64,000 bases of DNA from an uncultured Buttiauxella sp. GTDB lineage: Bacteria > Pseudomonadota > Gammaproteobacteria > Enterobacterales > Enterobacteriaceae. The notes below the pieces were generated by a model, which worked only from the letters and a program-made list of their open reading frames with translations, was not told the DNA's origin and did no database searches. A program made the position numbers and the translations under genes. The stretch covers positions 1 to 64,000 of the forward strand of contig CAMLJN010000013.1 in the NCBI GenBank assembly GCA_946480445.1, given 5' to 3'. Positions within the stretch are counted from its first letter, which is position 1. Each line of letters begins with the position of its first letter. Positions 28,427 through 37,110 of the stretch are shown here, one piece after another.

Positions 28427-29083
28427 TCAAAGATAGGTAAAGCTATTACGCAATGAGAATAATTCGCTGTCATTGGCTAAATGTAATTTACGCATCGCAT
28501 TACACTTGTGGGCGCTGATGGTTTTTACACTCAGGTTTTTTCGTTCGGCTATTTGTCCGAGGCTGAGTCCATTAAAAAGATACAAAAGCACGTCGTTTTC
28601 GCAGCGGGTCAGCTTGTTAAGCTTGCCAAAGTCGCATTCGGGTCGACGCGCCAGTAAATTTTCAATCAGCGGGCTAAGCACCTGTTCACCGGACAGGAAG
28701 CGTTCGAAATAATAATCAGCCTGCCCGAGAGAATGGCTTCTTTCGATTATGCTGATATTCTTTCTGGCCGCCAGCTTGCTTAGCACATCACTTTCTTTAC
28801 AGTGCGTATAAATCAGCACCCTGAGCCTGGGCTGCGCAGAACAGAGTTCCAGTAAACGGCCACATCCTATGAACGCCGTTTCATTCTGGCCGCTCAGGTC
28901 GGCGATAAGCATATCGACCTGCTGATATTGCAAACGTTCGCTGACCTGCAACATGCTGATATCCTGGGAAACGATCTCAACATTCTCATGGTTATCTTTA
29001 ATAAACCCCGCCATCCCCTCCAGCAATAAGGGAAAGCTGTTCATCAGTGCTACAGTCATTTTGCTTGTTGTGACTGGCTGCAT
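28427..29083 (-). CDS. LuxR-type HTH regulator 2 of the fimbrial locus
   Basis: 218 residues, start MQPVTTSKM with strong ribosome site AAAGGAG. The N-terminal half resembles a degenerate response-regulator receiver (MTVALMNSFPLLLEGM, MLIADLSG with the aspartate retained). The C-terminal HTH is KLTRCENDVLLYLFNGLSLGQIAERKNLSVKTIS. It shares the tail pattern KLHLANDSELF with its two neighbours, so the three probably arose by duplication. The target is unknown. Confidence 0.83.
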   Translation of the reverse strand: MQPVTTSKMTVALMNSFPLLLEGMAGFIKDNHENVEIVSQDISMLQVSERLQYQQVDMLIADLSGQNETAFIGCGRLLELCSAQPRLRVLIYTHCKESDVLSKLAARKNISIIERSHSLGQADYYFERFLSGEQVLSPLIENLLARRPECDFGKLNKLTRCENDVLLYLFNGLSLGQIAERKNLSVKTISAHKCNAMRKLHLANDSELFSLRNSFTYL

Positions 29084-29121
29084 AAAAACTCCTTTTTATA
29101 AGCGTCTTCCCGTCCTGGCAC

Positions 29122-29769
29122 TCAGCCAAATGAATTAGTAAATACCGGGTTAATATTATTTAACCATTTACCCTGAATAAACATCGCACCGTCGTTGATA
29201 AAGCCCAGTTTTTGCATTGCTTTGCGCTTTTGGCTGCTCACTGTGCGCACGTCACGCTGCATATCCAGCGCTGTTCTGGTCACGCTGTTTCCGGCAAAGA
29301 GAGACTTCAGAACCGCCAGTTCGCGCAGGGTTAGCGGCTTGTCTACCGGTGCGGTGTGCGCCATTCGCTGCCTGGCTTTGTAGCTAAAATTCCGCCGCCC
29401 GTTCAGCACCTGTTCAATACACTGTATCAGGGCAAGCGTAGGCTCCTGTTTGAGGACTATCCCGGTGATTTTTGCGGCGCATAACAGCTGTAATACTTTT
29501 GGATCGTCCAGACCGGTGCAAATAATCAACTTGCATTGCTGCCAGCGGGATTGCCACTGGGCAACGAACGACAACCCGTCCATTACGGACTCATTGGTGC
29601 CGCAAAGTTCCACGATCAGTAAGCTGGGTTGATATCTTGCGATCAGCACAGGAAGCTCGCGCAGACCATCAGAGATCCTGACCTCACCCTCAAAACTTGA
29701 TTTATGTTCCAGAACTTCACGTATCCCCCGCGCGGTAAATGCGCAGGCCTCCATGACGATCGCACACAT
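29122..29769 (-). CDS. LuxR-type HTH regulator 1 of the fimbrial locus
   Basis: 215 residues. A receiver-like N-terminal half (MEACAFTARGIREVLE, SLLIVELCGTNESVMDG) and a C-terminal HTH KPLTLRELAVLKSLFAGNS...DVRTVSSQKRKAMQKLG. The ribosome site GAGAGG sits about 11 bases before the ATG, so the exact start is less certain. It lies directly downstream of the last pilin gene (about 75 bp) on the same strand. Confidence 0.82.
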   Translation of the reverse strand: MCAIVMEACAFTARGIREVLEHKSSFEGEVRISDGLRELPVLIARYQPSLLIVELCGTNESVMDGLSFVAQWQSRWQQCKLIICTGLDDPKVLQLLCAAKITGIVLKQEPTLALIQCIEQVLNGRRNFSYKARQRMAHTAPVDKPLTLRELAVLKSLFAGNSVTRTALDMQRDVRTVSSQKRKAMQKLGFINDGAMFIQGKWLNNINPVFTNSFG

Positions 29770-29844
29770 TGAGATGTCTACCTCTCATTGTTTAGCCGTG
29801 ATAAGAGTCCCCTGGCACAGACGCGCTCTGTCAGGGGCGTGACA

Positions 29845-30381
29845 TTACTGATAAACGAAGGCTACCTGTACTGTACCCACGATACTGCCCGGCGTCGCAC
29901 CGCCCTGGCTGCTGAACGCGCGAGCTTTCAGGGCGAATACCGCATTGTTTAAGCTGTGGTTTACGTTCGTGGTCATCGTTTTACCGTCGCCCATGTTGTT
30001 ATTTGCCGCATCCTGAAGCTCCACCTGAACCCGGGTAGCATCACCGGTATTGCGATACAGTGCGGTGTTTTCCGTCGCCGGTAAGCCGCTAAACGTAGCC
30101 GTCACGACATTCGTGGTGACCGGGCAATCGGTCAGCGTCAGATTAAAAGGTTTCCAGTCGCTAAAACTGGAGGCCGCAGCAAGGGTGGACGCCTGAATAT
30201 TATTACCGAGGTCAACATCAATGCCGTTGCCAGAATCTCCGTCCACGATACACGGGGAAGCTTTAATGGTGCCGGTAATATTTAACTGGGTAGTCGCCAG
30301 GGCTTGTTGACTGGAAACCGCGCCGGCCAACAGAGCCAACAGCATTGCGTTGTTGAGTAGAGTTGCTTTAATTTTCTGCAT
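29845..30381 (-). CDS. Minor fimbrial subunit, type 1 pilin family
   Basis: 178 residues: signal peptide ending near QALA-TT, then an Ig-like pilin domain beginning TQLNITGTIKASPC. The two family cysteines are present (about 43 and 84), and the C-terminal donor-strand region ends in the penultimate aromatic (VAFVYQ). The last structural gene of the operon; by position it may be a tip adaptor or terminator of the FimF/FimG kind. Confidence 0.87.
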   Translation of the reverse strand: MQKIKATLLNNAMLLALLAGAVSSQQALATTQLNITGTIKASPCIVDGDSGNGIDVDLGNNIQASTLAAASSFSDWKPFNLTLTDCPVTTNVVTATFSGLPATENTALYRNTGDATRVQVELQDAANNNMGDGKTMTTNVNHSLNNAVFALKARAFSSQGGATPGSIVGTVQVAFVYQ

Positions 30382-30439
30382 TATTTTTCCTTAAATAATA
30401 GACTGCTTTCCTTATGCCACATTTCATGCAGCCCGAGGG

Positions 30440-31492
30440 TTACTCGATTTCTGCTCTGATTGTAGCCGTTGCATTAAACGACCCAACCTCCGGGCTATTT
30501 CCGGTGGTATTGATCGGATAAAGACTTATTTCACTTCTTCCCGACTGATTTACATAATCCATCGCGACAGGCAAACGCCCACTTTGCGGAGTAATAGCCG
30601 TTCCCTGTGTATCTACAATTTTAACGGCGATATCTTTATTACTGCTTATCAGTGCCGTCGGTTCATTCGGATCCGGCGTGCCCTGGAAGGAAAGGCTTAT
30701 TTTCACCCCATCGGAGATATTCCGACATGCCAGGGTCAGCTCTCTACGAATGGGTGTAAAGCCTGCAGGCTTAGCCCCTTTGGTGGAAAATGAACCAGAC
30801 AAAATATCGCCAAAGTTGACCGTTACCGGCTGCGGATTTATTTCACAGTTTTGCGGCACCGTTACCATACCGCTCATCGAAACGCTGGAAACGGGTGTCG
30901 GGCTCGTTACACCATTGGTGGATGAAAGATAGACATCAAGCAATTTTGTGTACGGAATAATGGACTGGCCGACAAAAGGCCGACGGAAATAAAGATTAAT
31001 CTTTCCCCGGGAGCCGCTCAGATAGGGTTGACGGAAACAGCCGCCTGACTGCGTTGCCCTGTTAGTCTGATTGTTAAAAGGCGCGGGGACATAATCTTTG
31101 TACTCACCGCCGATATAGACCTGGCTGCTAACGGCGAGGTACTCGTTCAGGACGTAATATTTCAGCGGCCCGTCGGTATGATTGAGCGTCGTTAAAGCAG
31201 AGGTCGCCGTAATGTAGGCCGCAGTCATACTTGTACAACCGCAGCTTGCCAGGTAGCTGGAAGGTGAATTCCAGTTACTTCCCGCGGCATTCTCAATCAC
31301 TTTACCGGCCACGTTTTGCGCAGGATCGGTGAACGTCGGGCTAAACGTAAAAGAGTAGCCTTTCGGCCCCCCTATGGCTTCACACTGCCCGGGCGCCGGT
31401 GCCGCCGAGGCGGATATGGAACAGGTTAAACCTGCGGCGAGCAGCACGCCGGAAAGGAGGCCCGAGTTTAAGTCAGTTACTTTCATCTTCAT
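30440..31492 (-). CDS. Fimbrial tip adhesin (FimH-like, two-domain)
   Basis: About 350 residues. The signal peptide ends near SASAA, followed by an N-terminal lectin-like domain with several cysteines (CEAIGG, SCGCTS, GGCFRQ) and a C-terminal pilin domain starting about residue 200 (MSGMVTVPQNCEINP). That layout is the FimH/two-domain adhesin plan. ATG 31492 is taken; ATG 31486, better spaced from AAGGTG, is equally possible. The receptor specificity is unknown. It overlaps closely with the usher stop. Confidence 0.82.
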   Translation of the reverse strand: MKMKVTDLNSGLLSGVLLAAGLTCSISASAAPAPGQCEAIGGPKGYSFTFSPTFTDPAQNVAGKVIENAAGSNWNSPSSYLASCGCTSMTAAYITATSALTTLNHTDGPLKYYVLNEYLAVSSQVYIGGEYKDYVPAPFNNQTNRATQSGGCFRQPYLSGSRGKINLYFRRPFVGQSIIPYTKLLDVYLSSTNGVTSPTPVSSVSMSGMVTVPQNCEINPQPVTVNFGDILSGSFSTKGAKPAGFTPIRRELTLACRNISDGVKISLSFQGTPDPNEPTALISSNKDIAVKIVDTQGTAITPQSGRLPVAMDYVNQSGRSEISLYPINTTGNSPEVGSFNATATIRAEIE

Positions 31493-31496
31493 CACC

Positions 31497-34061
31497 TTAT
31501 AAGCACCCGGCTTTCGCCATGGAAATACCGCTTGTTTCGCTCCTCGGCGCCAGGCTGTAGTTCACCTGGCATTGTTGTGAAGGCTCGCTGCCCCACTTAA
31601 CCTGAAGTGTTCCGCTGTCTGCGAGGCCTGTCATATAGACCTCCCCCTCATCGCCAACGATACCGGCACTATTTTGCTCACGCGCAATATCAGTGACCGT
31701 GGCACCGAAGGGAACCGGCGAGCCATCACGCATCGCTAAGGCAATGAGCGCTCGCTGGCCGATATTGGTTTTAAAGTCCGCACGGACAATGGCCCCTCGT
31801 CGCGGGATAACCGTCTGGCTGCTGAGCTCCACATCAACGTCATCACCAAGCGTGGCGCTATCAAGGGCAATATTGTTACGACGATAGACAGAGAGATAAG
31901 GCACTACCGCATAACCCCGCCAGTCGGTCGTCACGCCCGTCTGGTTGATCACGCGAACGTCGCTCGCTCCCGGCGCTTTAACCAGCGCGATCGTTTCGCT
32001 CAAGGATTGGGATAATGTCAGGCCGTCCTCATGAAGCAGAATCCCGCCCTGCAGACCATAATCAAGGCGCTGCCGGGTACGGTCGTAGCCATAACCCACG
32101 TTGACCTCACCCATACCGCCACGATAATCCGCACTAAGGTTACCGCTTGCGCCTTCGCCCTGACTGGTATAGCCCTGGCTGACGGCATAGCTCAGGTTGC
32201 CGTCTTCAAGCGCGTTGCCGTTCAGGCCAACCGTGTTGGTGGTGCTGCCGTGACGGCTGGTATTCATGTTATAGGTGGCGTAGCTGTTCGGTAGCCACTT
32301 ACTCAGGGGAACGCTGACGTTAAAGGCAACGATATGCTCGGTACTGTTTATGCGGCTGCCTCTGCTGTCATAGCCGTTTTTACTGTAGGTATAGTGCAGC
32401 CCGTAGCCGAGCCCATTCCAGTTGTTGTTGTAGCCCAGACTTGACGACTGAGTACGCTGATTATCGTTCCAGTAATCTTCGCTGATTAAGCTTAGTGAGA
32501 GCGATCCGGCTTTTTCCCACAGGTTCTGGCTTAGCGTCAGTTCGGCACGGTTCTTTTTGTGCTGCCCTTTGCCGGAAGCCGGATGCCCCTTCCGGGTATA
32601 GGTGTCCAGCGCCTCCTGTAAGGAGTAATAGCCTCTGGTTGAATAGCGGTAGCTCGCCAGACTGAAGTTGGTGCCGGTTTCGATGAAGCTTTTCCCGTAG
32701 CGCACTCGCCAGGATTGCCCGTCGTCCTTCTGCTCATCCTGCGGCTTGGTCCAGGCCTGAGTGACATCCGCGGACAGCACCCCGATGCGCCCCATATTCT
32801 GGCCCCAGCCTACGGCAAGGGACTGATACTTACTGGCCGCCTGGAATCCGCCGTATAATGTCGCGCCCCACGGCAGACCATAGATAGCGGTGCCCTGGCT
32901 GAAAGGTGTCTCATCCACCTCACCGTTTGATGAACGATACTGCCCGCTGGTCAGACTGTATTTGATTCGCCCTTCTCGTTGCAGTACCGGCACCGACGCA
33001 TAAGGCACCAATATATACTGCTCGCTGCCGTCGCTTTCTTTGATGGTGACATTCAGGTCCCCGCTGCCTGCGCCGGGGTAGAGATCGGTAATTTCGAATG
33101 CCCCGGCAGCGACATAGCGCTGATAGATGACATAACCGTTCTGGCGGATAATAATCTGCGCATTGCTTCGCGCAATCCCGCGCACTACGGGGGCGTAGCC
33201 TTTCATGCTGTCCGGCAACATATCATCGTCGGAAGCCAGCTGACCGCCGCGGAAAGGGACGCTGTCAAACACGTCTGATGCCGATGAGCTGTCCCCGAGG
33301 GTCAGCTGGCTTTTTATCGCCACAATATCGCGTTGCACGTAGGTATTGATGGAGTTCCAGCGGGTATTCCCGTCTGTATCGCGGCTCCAGGTGGAGTAGT
33401 TACGCAGGCGCCAGGCTCCGAAGTTGGCGCCGGAGCGCAGGTTCAGATACTGAGAATCGTTGTCGGCGTTTGACGAATTTCTCGCCCAGCTCTTTGCCCC
33501 GCTAAAACTGTAGTTGACCAGCATGGCCGATACGCCTGTGTCCCATTTTTCCGGCGAAACGTAGTCTCTGGCCTGTTGATTCAGGGCAATTTGCGGAACG
33601 CTCAGATTCAGACGCAGCTGGTTAAAAAGGAATGTTGCCTGCGCCTGAGGGATCGCCACTGAGAGATCGACGCACTCCCCCATCGCTTTAATCATGGGGA
33701 ACGAATCAACCCGTATGCCCATCGCTTCCAGCTGACCGCCGCTGAGGCAGGGTTGCAGACTTTCATTGCCCTCTGCGTCTTTAACGTTTTTGAAATCTAT
33801 ATCCTCGGAATCGACCATTTCTCCATTGAGATACATGTCCACGCGGTAACGTCCCGGTGCCTGCTTGCCACTTTCAGAAAAAATGGAAAGATCGGCACCG
33901 CGCTGAGCAGGGTTATCAATTTCAAGAAACGCCGGGTCAAAAAAATCACGCGCCAGTGCCGGGCTGGACATCCCCATTAACACGGCAACCTGACATGAGA
34001 TTAGCCAGGCAAGCGGGGTACGATTAAATCGGTAATATCTCAACTGCTTCTGGTTTTTCAT
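31497..34061 (-). CDS. Fimbrial outer-membrane usher protein (FimD family)
   Basis: 854 residues. The signal peptide ends near ALARD, followed by the usher N-terminal domain (FFDPAFLEIDNPAQRGADLSIF) and a 24-strand pore with plug. The conserved segment is VVRGIARSNAQIIIRQNGYVIYQ, and the C-terminal domain has two cysteines (QQCQVNY, AGCL). Length is typical. It catalyses ordered secretion and assembly of pilin-chaperone complexes from the periplasm. Confidence 0.95.
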   Translation of the reverse strand: MKNQKQLRYYRFNRTPLAWLISCQVAVLMGMSSPALARDFFDPAFLEIDNPAQRGADLSIFSESGKQAPGRYRVDMYLNGEMVDSEDIDFKNVKDAEGNESLQPCLSGGQLEAMGIRVDSFPMIKAMGECVDLSVAIPQAQATFLFNQLRLNLSVPQIALNQQARDYVSPEKWDTGVSAMLVNYSFSGAKSWARNSSNADNDSQYLNLRSGANFGAWRLRNYSTWSRDTDGNTRWNSINTYVQRDIVAIKSQLTLGDSSSASDVFDSVPFRGGQLASDDDMLPDSMKGYAPVVRGIARSNAQIIIRQNGYVIYQRYVAAGAFEITDLYPGAGSGDLNVTIKESDGSEQYILVPYASVPVLQREGRIKYSLTSGQYRSSNGEVDETPFSQGTAIYGLPWGATLYGGFQAASKYQSLAVGWGQNMGRIGVLSADVTQAWTKPQDEQKDDGQSWRVRYGKSFIETGTNFSLASYRYSTRGYYSLQEALDTYTRKGHPASGKGQHKKNRAELTLSQNLWEKAGSLSLSLISEDYWNDNQRTQSSSLGYNNNWNGLGYGLHYTYSKNGYDSRGSRINSTEHIVAFNVSVPLSKWLPNSYATYNMNTSRHGSTTNTVGLNGNALEDGNLSYAVSQGYTSQGEGASGNLSADYRGGMGEVNVGYGYDRTRQRLDYGLQGGILLHEDGLTLSQSLSETIALVKAPGASDVRVINQTGVTTDWRGYAVVPYLSVYRRNNIALDSATLGDDVDVELSSQTVIPRRGAIVRADFKTNIGQRALIALAMRDGSPVPFGATVTDIAREQNSAGIVGDEGEVYMTGLADSGTLQVKWGSEPSQQCQVNYSLAPRSETSGISMAKAGCL

Positions 34062-34163
34062 CCATTTAACTCCGTTACTTAGCCCGAGCCTCTGAATGCA
34101 GGCGAGCTAAGCCGATTCCCTGTCAAATTAATAGGAATTATGTTGTTTCGCTTTCGTCTGGCA

Positions 34164-34835
34164 TTACAACGCGGCGTTAAAGACCTTACTTGCGCCGCCG
34201 AAATCATTAATAATTTGCCAGCTAACTTCACTACCGCCTCCTGCGGATACAGAGAAGTTTGCGCTTGAACGAGGCGCCACCATTGTGGTGTCTTTTAATG
34301 CCACACCATTCACCTTCACGTTGAAGAATGAGATATAAAATGGCGAGTCGTTACTTACGCGTAATTGATTGCCGTTACGCTGCCACTGCAGACTTTGCGC
34401 CGCCTCTTCGAGTTTTCCTTTTACGCCGCCGGGACGATAAATCAATTTAATGCTCGTTTTTACCGCTATTTGTAAGGTGTTATTCTTTTTTTCTGCCGAA
34501 GGAATTGACTTAATATTCAACCAGTACAGGGACTCTTTATCGTCCGGGAGATTCCCCCCAGCCCGAATGACCCGCAGGATATTGTCTTGCCCACCATCCA
34601 GCCTGAATATAGGGGGGGTGATAATAAAAGGCACTTTGCTGGTATCCGTTTCCTGGGCCGAAACCCACGACTGAATTAAGTAGGGACTCTTGTCCGGATT
34701 ACTGATACTCAGCGAGGACTCTTTTTTATTTCCGTCATAAATGAGTCGTGTACCGCCGATCACCACGCCAGCATAAGCTTGCATGCAACAGGCCATGCCC
34801 AGCGTAATAACAAGTAACTTGCAAAAAGTATTCAT
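34164..34835 (-). CDS. Periplasmic fimbrial chaperone (FimC family)
   Basis: 223 residues from ATG 34835: signal peptide ending at QAYA-GV, then the two Ig-like domains. Family motifs are the G1-strand ALKDTTM region, the IYDGNKKESSLSISN strand and the LPDDKESLYWLNIKSIP signature. It caps nascent pilins by donor-strand complementation and delivers them to the usher. It lies between the major pilin and usher genes. Confidence 0.93.
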   Translation of the reverse strand: MNTFCKLLVITLGMACCMQAYAGVVIGGTRLIYDGNKKESSLSISNPDKSPYLIQSWVSAQETDTSKVPFIITPPIFRLDGGQDNILRVIRAGGNLPDDKESLYWLNIKSIPSAEKKNNTLQIAVKTSIKLIYRPGGVKGKLEEAAQSLQWQRNGNQLRVSNDSPFYISFFNVKVNGVALKDTTMVAPRSSANFSVSAGGGSEVSWQIINDFGGASKVFNAAL

Positions 34836-34860
34836 TGGCTCTATCCATGAGTCTTTGTAA

Positions 34861-34895
34861 AGAAAAACCAAAGGAAGTTCACACTTCCTTTGGTT
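34861..34895 (-). terminator. Strong hairpin terminator/attenuator after the major pilin gene
   Basis: AACCAAAGGAAG and CTTCCTTTGGTT form a perfect 12-bp stem with a 6-nt loop. Read leftward it is followed by TTTCT. It lies between the pilin and chaperone genes, where partial termination would give the expected excess of major pilin. Confidence 0.85.
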
Positions 34896-34933
34896 CAGCG
34901 ACGTATTTACCTGGTTTGCAGGTAAACCGGGCC

Positions 34934-35458
34934 TTATGGATAAATGATGGTGAAGTCAGTTACGGCGTTAGCAGAACCCGCGGTCACATCGTTACCTGTG
35001 CCAGTTGCATAGTACTTGGCCACAAATTTAAGATAGTTCACATCAGTCGTAAGATTGTACGCCGCAGAATCCTGATAAAGATTGATCACGTTGTTCTGGT
35101 TGTCGCTCAGCTGAATACCAACGTTAGACGCCTTATCAGCCGCATCGTTTAACGCAAGTATTGAGTTATCACCAGGCACCTGTTGGCCGTCAAAACGAAC
35201 TTTCGCGCTGGTCACCGTTGGCGGACAGTCTTTGAGCACCAGAGAGAACTCTTTAGCGCCTGCCGTTTTGCTCTCTGCGGTGAAGGCTGTTTTAGACACT
35301 TTACCCAGATCAACAATCTGATTCTTAGAATCAGTATCAACAGTACAGGCGATATCAGTGATAGAACCGGTAAAGTTAACGGTACCATCAGCAGCAAAGG
35401 CTACAGGGGAAATAGCGGAAGCAGCCAGTACGGCAACGGCGATAAAATTCTTATTCAT
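34934..35458 (-). CDS. Major fimbrial subunit (FimA-like pilin)
   Basis: 174 residues from ATG 35458 (ribosome site AAAGGAAAGATGT). The signal peptide MNKNFIAVAVLAASAISPVAFA precedes ADG, then TVNFTGSITDIACTVD with the first pilin cysteine and KDCPP with the second. It ends in the penultimate-tyrosine motif IIYP. First gene of the fimbrial operon; its promoter lies in the invertible segment upstream. Confidence 0.9.
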   Translation of the reverse strand: MNKNFIAVAVLAASAISPVAFAADGTVNFTGSITDIACTVDTDSKNQIVDLGKVSKTAFTAESKTAGAKEFSLVLKDCPPTVTSAKVRFDGQQVPGDNSILALNDAADKASNVGIQLSDNQNNVINLYQDSAAYNLTTDVNYLKFVAKYYATGTGNDVTAGSANAVTDFTIIYP

Positions 35459-35601
35459 ACATCTTTCCTTTGAAAATATATATACCGAGGTATATTGCAA
35501 TATATTTTTGGCATCAATTAGTGCCGTCCCTTTTATTTAGTTCGTGAATCATTTTTATATTTTATGCAACGTATGTGGCACGCTAATAAAAATTAAACGA
35601 T

Positions 35602-35616
35602 TCATTTTGAACTAAA
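35602..35616 (+). repeat. Left inverted repeat of the fimbrial switch
   Basis: TCATTTTGAACTAAA is the exact reverse complement of 35906-35920. The two 15-bp copies bound a 289-bp interior, close in size to the 314-bp fimS element of E. coli. Confidence 0.85.
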
Positions 35617-35624
35617 GTGTGCAC

Positions 35625-35653
35625 ATCGTAGATTTTACTCATCCCTAAGTCAA
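35625..35653 (-). promoter_or_regulatory. Promoter of the fimbrial operon inside the switch
   Basis: On the reverse strand TTGACT (35653-35648) and TACGAT (35630-35625) are separated by 17 bp. The predicted start of transcription near 35618 falls at the inner edge of the left inverted repeat, about 160 bp before the pilin ATG. Confidence 0.7.
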
Positions 35654-35898
35654 CTCAGCCTGTGGCGAGTTGATCCAGGTTGATGTAAATCTATGGAAAA
35701 CAATTAGATAAACCAGTAACGCGAAAATTGACTTGTTTTTATGAGGTGAGAATTTTCTACGCCTGAATTTAACACTAAAAAAGTCAATTCATTTGCCGTA
35801 AATTGCGCTAGCGTTTAAAACTGAATATGGAGTATTTTTCTGAAAATTCCACTAGACAATTGCGAATACGACATGATTTGCAGGTTAAACAACTATAG

Positions 35899-35928
35899 GA
35901 GTCATTTTAGTTCAAAATGACTCTTTTT
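35899..35928 (+). terminator. Palindrome plus T-tract enclosing the right inverted repeat
   Basis: GAGTCATTTT and AAAATGACTC form a 10-bp stem with a 5-nt loop, followed by TTTTT. It reads as a rightward terminator. The right recombination repeat (35906-35920) lies within it, so the hairpin changes when the element inverts. Confidence 0.6.
35906..35920 (-). repeat. Right inverted repeat of the fimbrial switch
   Basis: TTTAGTTCAAAATGA, exact reverse complement of 35602-35616. Confidence 0.85.
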
Positions 35929-35946
35929 AGCGTTATTAAACATGTT

Positions 35947-36495
35947 TTACCAGACTTCCCTGAATCTCTGTGCATTGCTTGCAGTATACAAAACGGTATT
36001 TTGAATATTGCGATGACCTAAATAATCCTGAATTAACCGCGTATCTATTCCTCTGTCAGCAAGAGCGAATCCGCAACCATGGCGTAACATATGTGGATGG
36101 GCAATAATATCCAGATTGGCCGCCTCACTGTAATTTCGAATTAACCAATAAATACGCTGGCGGGATATTCTGGTGCCCCGGTTAGATAAAAATAACCATT
36201 CTGTTTCCGCCCCCCGCATATATTTCCTTTTTTCCAGCCATTTTTGCAGGCATTTTCTCTCACGCACGTATAAGGGATGCACCGTTGAGAAGCCATTTTT
36301 CAGGCGTCGAATATAGATATTCCCGCCTTCGAGGTCCAGGTCTGACAGGCGCCAGCTGTTGATCTCACTGACCCGACAGCCGTGAATAAAACACATCCAG
36401 ATGAGACAAAAATCTCGTTCCGGGCTGTTACCTTTCAGGGAGGCCTCCAGCAGTCGATTGACTTCCGAAGGGGTTAAATGTTTGCGTTTTTTCAT
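35947..36495 (-). CDS. FimB/FimE-like tyrosine recombinase
   Basis: 182 residues, the size of the short fimbrial-switch recombinases that lack an arm-binding domain. All catalytic residues are visible: R41 (GCRVSEI), K66, H135-x-x-R138 (HPHMLRHG), H161 (YLGHRN) and nucleophile Y170 (TVLYTAS). The ribosome site GAGGCAAT precedes the ATG. It ends 27 bp from the right repeat of the predicted switch. Only one recombinase is present, unlike the fimB/fimE pair of E. coli. Confidence 0.93.
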   Translation of the reverse strand: MKKRKHLTPSEVNRLLEASLKGNSPERDFCLIWMCFIHGCRVSEINSWRLSDLDLEGGNIYIRRLKNGFSTVHPLYVRERKCLQKWLEKRKYMRGAETEWLFLSNRGTRISRQRIYWLIRNYSEAANLDIIAHPHMLRHGCGFALADRGIDTRLIQDYLGHRNIQNTVLYTASNAQRFREVW

Positions 36496-37060
36496 ATTGC
36501 CTCATGATTTTTATCAATGACTAAATTGTCATACGCGCCGTTAACCGGATCAGGATAAATCCGCGATCCTAAGCCTGGCATAGTAAGATCCACCTCTATT
36601 GAAGTGATTTTATACTCGCATATTTTCTGTTAAAAACAAGAGGCAAAGAAATGATAAAAATTTATTCAGTCAGGTAATTAATTGAACACGCAAGAGTGCT
36701 TGCCAAACCTGCGAATATATATAAAGGGAGAGGGATTTTTTACAGGAAATTATAGGATGCATTGAGACTGAGTACGTGTATCATGCTCAAAAAATAGTGA
36801 CATGCACTAATCAGTTTAATCAATAAGTCTGCATCTTCCCTGACCGTCTGGCAGACCCGCTCTCTGGCCTGAATGTGAGTCAATCATTAAGAGATATCAT
36901 GCTCACAGAGCGTCTTTACTCAGAAATATCCCATAAAAATAAGGCGAAAAAATACGCGAGCCAGGGATTCCAAAAGATGTTCTATTTATTTTTTGTATGA
37001 AGCTGATGATAAAATCTGGCCGACATTAGGAATTTTGCCAGGTATTATGTGAAACACAGG
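36496..37060. other. 565-bp AT-rich gap between recombinase and FAS/peptide operon
   Basis: No gene is recognised on either strand. It must hold the recombinase promoter. The base composition is clearly AT-richer than the core genes, fitting acquired DNA. Confidence 0.6.
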
Positions 37061-37084
37061 TAAAAAGGCGTGTCGCACACGCCT
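37061..37084 (-). terminator. Terminator of the peptide/FAS operon
   Basis: Read leftward, AGGCGTGT and ACACGCCT form a perfect 8-bp stem with loop GCG, followed by TTTTA. It closes the 11-gene operon that starts near 48.8 kb. Confidence 0.85.
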
Positions 37085-37110
37085 CACGCCGCAACAGCAT
37101 ATTCCCCTGC

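Larger units (their letters stand above)
35602..35920. mobile_element. Predicted invertible promoter element (fimS-like), ON orientation
   Basis: A 319-bp segment bounded by perfect 15-bp inverted repeats, between the pilin gene and a FimB-like recombinase gene. The only good sigma-70 promoter found inside points out of the left end toward the pilin gene. The captured orientation would therefore express fimbriae. Inversion by the neighbouring recombinase is inferred from family knowledge. Confidence 0.8.

Noticed and set aside
35947..36495. Tyrosine recombinase as integrase of a genomic island
   Set aside because: At 182 residues it lacks the arm-binding and core-binding domains of island integrases, and it sits beside a fimS-like inverted-repeat element, so a FimB-type role fits better.
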